Shown: one piece after another, positions 12,377 through 14,092 of the stretch
Numbering within the stretch: the first letter of the stretch is position 1
Layout: every line of letters begins with the position of its first letter
Source of the DNA: Candidatus Dormiibacterota bacterium
GTDB taxonomy: Bacteria > Chloroflexota > Dormibacteria > Dormibacterales > Dormibacteraceae
DNA length: 14,092 bases
Assembly (NCBI GenBank): GCA_955652585.1
Contig: CATPBF010000077.1
Coordinates: 1-14,092, forward strand
Direction: 5' to 3'
Position numbers and translations under genes: made by a program
Notes under the pieces: generated by a model
Seen by the model: the letters and a program-made list of their open reading frames with translations, nothing else
The model's database searches: none
Told to the model about the DNA's origin: nothing

Positions 12377-12426
12377 TAGCTCGGTGGGACCAGGAGACCG
12401 CGAGTTCGAATCTCGCCCGCCCGACC
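12377..12426 (+). repeat. tRNA-Pro remnant, copy C, with internal deletion
   Basis: TAGCTCGG (12377-12384) matches the tRNA-Pro D arm at 10231-10238. It is joined directly to TGGGACC and the following 3' sequence to GACC (12385-12426), matching 10253-10294 with one mismatch. The join equals a 14-nt deletion (10239-10252) removing the 5' side of the anticodon stem. CCA is not complete (GACCC). Like copy B it has TTCGAAT where tRNA-Pro has TTCAAAT. The flanks (12218-12376 and 12427-12483) hold no recognisable gene. Confidence 0.75.
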
Positions 12427-12483
12427 CTCGCGTCTGCCGTCGCCGGGGTAACTCGATTACTACCGGCCTAGACTCGGCACATC

Positions 12484-14092
12484 ATGCAGCCAAGCCTGCC
12501 CCAGGCTGACTCGCATTCGAGGGGCAGCGGTCACACCGCGCGGCGCCCTCGGCAGCTCATGTCTATCCGCCGTTCGAATCTGTCGGCCTTGACGCTCGCA
12601 GTACGAGCGCTTTGGCGACACCGGGCCATCGCGCTCGCCCAGTGCATCGCGATGGCGTTGGCGCTCGCGGTGCCGCTGAGCCTGAGCCTGGTCGGAGACG
12701 GAGCAGCCCAGGCCGGTTATCAATCTCTGCTCGCACCCGGAAGCGGCAGTTCCATCGTCACTATCGAGCAGCCCGGCATTGCGAATCCGACTAGCTTCGC
12801 CGACTTTCAGCAGCGGACCGGTGTACTGGTCGACGGTCAGCTTGGTAATGACTTGGAGTTGCTGACGACATACGCAAGGGCCGGCTCTTTCCGGATCAAC
12901 ACCCTGAACGGCAAAGCATCGCCAGGGGATGCCAACCTCTCCGCCGCGAACTACCCGGACCTCCTCGCTCACGTCGCGCTCGTGACGGGCGTCTGGCCCG
13001 ACGGCAACGGACTACAGAGTCCGATCCCCGTGGCTCTCTCGCAGCCTGGCGCCGCGGAAGCCGGCTTGACTCTGGGAGACGTTGCTTGCATGGGCACACT
13101 GAGCACCCCGACCAATCGGTCCTGGTGCGTGAGGCTGGTTGGCACCTGGCGGCCCTTGAAGCCGAGCGATCCGTACTGGCAGAGCGGTCCCAGCAACACC
13201 GACCTTACGTTGTCCGTTGCGGATTACTACCAGTATCTCGCCGCCGCCAACAGCGCGGCCGGAGATGTGGTGTTTCGCGCAGGACGCGTTTACCAACCGA
13301 ATCCCGCAAGGTTCAACGTGGCCGGTGCGCCTGGTCTGGTCAATGGGCTGACGCAGCTGAGGGGCCAGGTTGAGCTTCGTGACAGGGGCACCTTCTCCAC
13401 CTCCCTTGATCACACGATCCAGACTTTTCTGGATCGGACGCGCGTCAACCAATTCCCGATCCAGCTCGTCGGAGCGAGCCTTCTGCTGGTCGTGGTCTAC
13501 GCGTTAGCTCTGCTGAGTCAAAACTATCTCGACGCCCAGCACCAGCAGTCCCTCCTATGGAGGACGCGGGGATGGCGCCGTGAGCGGGTGGCCGGATTCT
13601 TGCTGCTTCAGATGGGCATCCTGCTCGTGCCGGCGATGCTGCTGGCGGTGGCCCTCGCGCTCGCCGCCACATGGCTTCTGCTGAGTAACGAGACTGGGAG
13701 TTCGGCACCCCTGAGTGTCGCTTCGGCCGGCGTTCTGATTTCTGCACTCGCCGTGGGCACAGCGTTGGTGGTGATCGTTGGGGGCGCCCTAACGATCAGG
13801 TTCAGCCGTCGCACCGTCCTTGAAATGCGAAGGGCGTTGGCCCGCCCGTCGTCGGTGGTCTGGTGGCGCTGGCGAAATCTGGACCTTGCGCTCGCACTCC
13901 TTGCCATCCCACTTCTCGGCGAGGCCCAGCTTCGCTCGCAGGTGGCCGTGCGCAATGCCTCGTCAGGTCAAGACCTGATCGGCCTGGCGTTCCCAGTCGC
14001 GGCGATTGCCTTTCTCGGGCTTGCCGCCCTGCGCTTGCTGCCATTGTTTGCGCGCGCCAGCCGCCTCGCCCCCCACAACCTTGCGGCCCGGC
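12484..14092 (+). CDS. FtsX-family ABC transporter permease, 3' end outside window
   Basis: The frame is open from ATG 12484 (ATG 12559 is an alternative in-frame start; neither has a clear Shine-Dalgarno) to the window edge. Numbering from 12559, 511 residues are visible: a basic N-terminus, helix about 23-46, a large extracytoplasmic domain about 47-298, then helices near 301-320, 344-375, 388-413, 442-454 and 474-497. The ectodomain segment VRLVGTWRPLKPSDPYWQSG matches large actinobacterial FtsX-like permeases (VG..RP.DP.DPYW). Two ectodomain cysteines (C177, C190) could pair. Such permeases work with a LolD-like ATPase in lipoprotein, peptide or efflux handling; the ATPase is not seen. 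It contains a rare TTA codon at 13504-13506 and starts just after repeat copy C. Confidence 0.85.
   Translation, partial: MQPSLPQADSHSRGSGHTARRPRQLMSIRRSNLSALTLAVRALWRHRAIALAQCIAMALALAVPLSLSLVGDGAAQAGYQSLLAPGSGSSIVTIEQPGIANPTSFADFQQRTGVLVDGQLGNDLELLTTYARAGSFRINTLNGKASPGDANLSAANYPDLLAHVALVTGVWPDGNGLQSPIPVALSQPGAAEAGLTLGDVACMGTLSTPTNRSWCVRLVGTWRPLKPSDPYWQSGPSNTDLTLSVADYYQYLAAANSAAGDVVFRAGRVYQPNPARFNVAGAPGLVNGLTQLRGQVELRDRGTFSTSLDHTIQTFLDRTRVNQFPIQLVGASLLLVVVYALALLSQNYLDAQHQQSLLWRTRGWRRERVAGFLLLQMGILLVPAMLLAVALALAATWLLLSNETGSSAPLSVASAGVLISALAVGTALVVIVGGALTIRFSRRTVLEMRRALARPSSVVWWRWRNLDLALALLAIPLLGEAQLRSQVAVRNASSGQDLIGLAFPVAAIAFLGLAALRLLPLFARASRLAPHNLAAR

Overview
The window is high-GC bacterial chromosomal DNA. 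Its traits are many GTG/TTG starts, an actinobacterial-style FtsX permease and LolA-like protein, a small HExxH metallopeptidase, and a tatA promoter that appears to drive a leaderless mRNA. These fit a soil-type Actinomycetota or Chloroflexota/Dormibacterota lineage. That placement is inference, because no phylogenetic marker is present.

Region 1 (1-2400), housekeeping patchwork: tRNA-Cys(GCA) on the minus strand, a flavin-reductase-like FMN protein, a 100-residue minimal zinc metallopeptidase converging on it stop codon to stop codon, a 3-hydroxyacyl-CoA dehydrogenase divergent from the peptidase, an odd short-variable-loop tRNA with a UAA (Leu) anticodon, and a small DUF4177-like protein.

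Region 2 (2394-9414), one long plus-strand gene train with tight spacing or overlaps: orphan OmpR-type response regulator, glutamate racemase (murI), all-trans polyprenyl diphosphate synthase, a methyltransferase-like/HemD fusion, a membrane-anchored cyclophilin-like protein, tatA, tatC, RNase PH (rph) and the XTP/dITP pyrophosphatase (rdgB). The set mixes cell-wall precursor supply, isoprenoid carrier or quinone tails, tetrapyrrole synthesis, protein export and RNA/nucleotide quality control. A second promoter directly before tatA may uncouple export from the upstream genes.

Region 3 (9415-12480), accessory: an unrecognised minus-strand gene whose reading frame continues upstream through an amber codon, then tRNA-Pro(UGG) followed by two further copies of its 3' portion about 1.2 and 2.1 kb downstream. 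This is the pattern of tandem integration at a tRNA gene. The two enclosed segments carry a LolA-like protein and a four-helix membrane protein. No integrase is visible.

Region 4 (12484-14092): the 5' part of a large FtsX-family ABC permease that runs off the window edge.

The most notable points are the three-copy tRNA-Pro repeat, the type I tRNA with a Leu(UAA) anticodon, a CTG start behind a perfect Shine-Dalgarno for the polyprenyl synthase, the palindrome inside the leaderless tatA promoter, and degenerate active-site motifs in the HemD-fused methylase domain and in the cyclophilin. I found no CRISPR array, complete insertion sequence, phage gene or clearly new multi-gene system.
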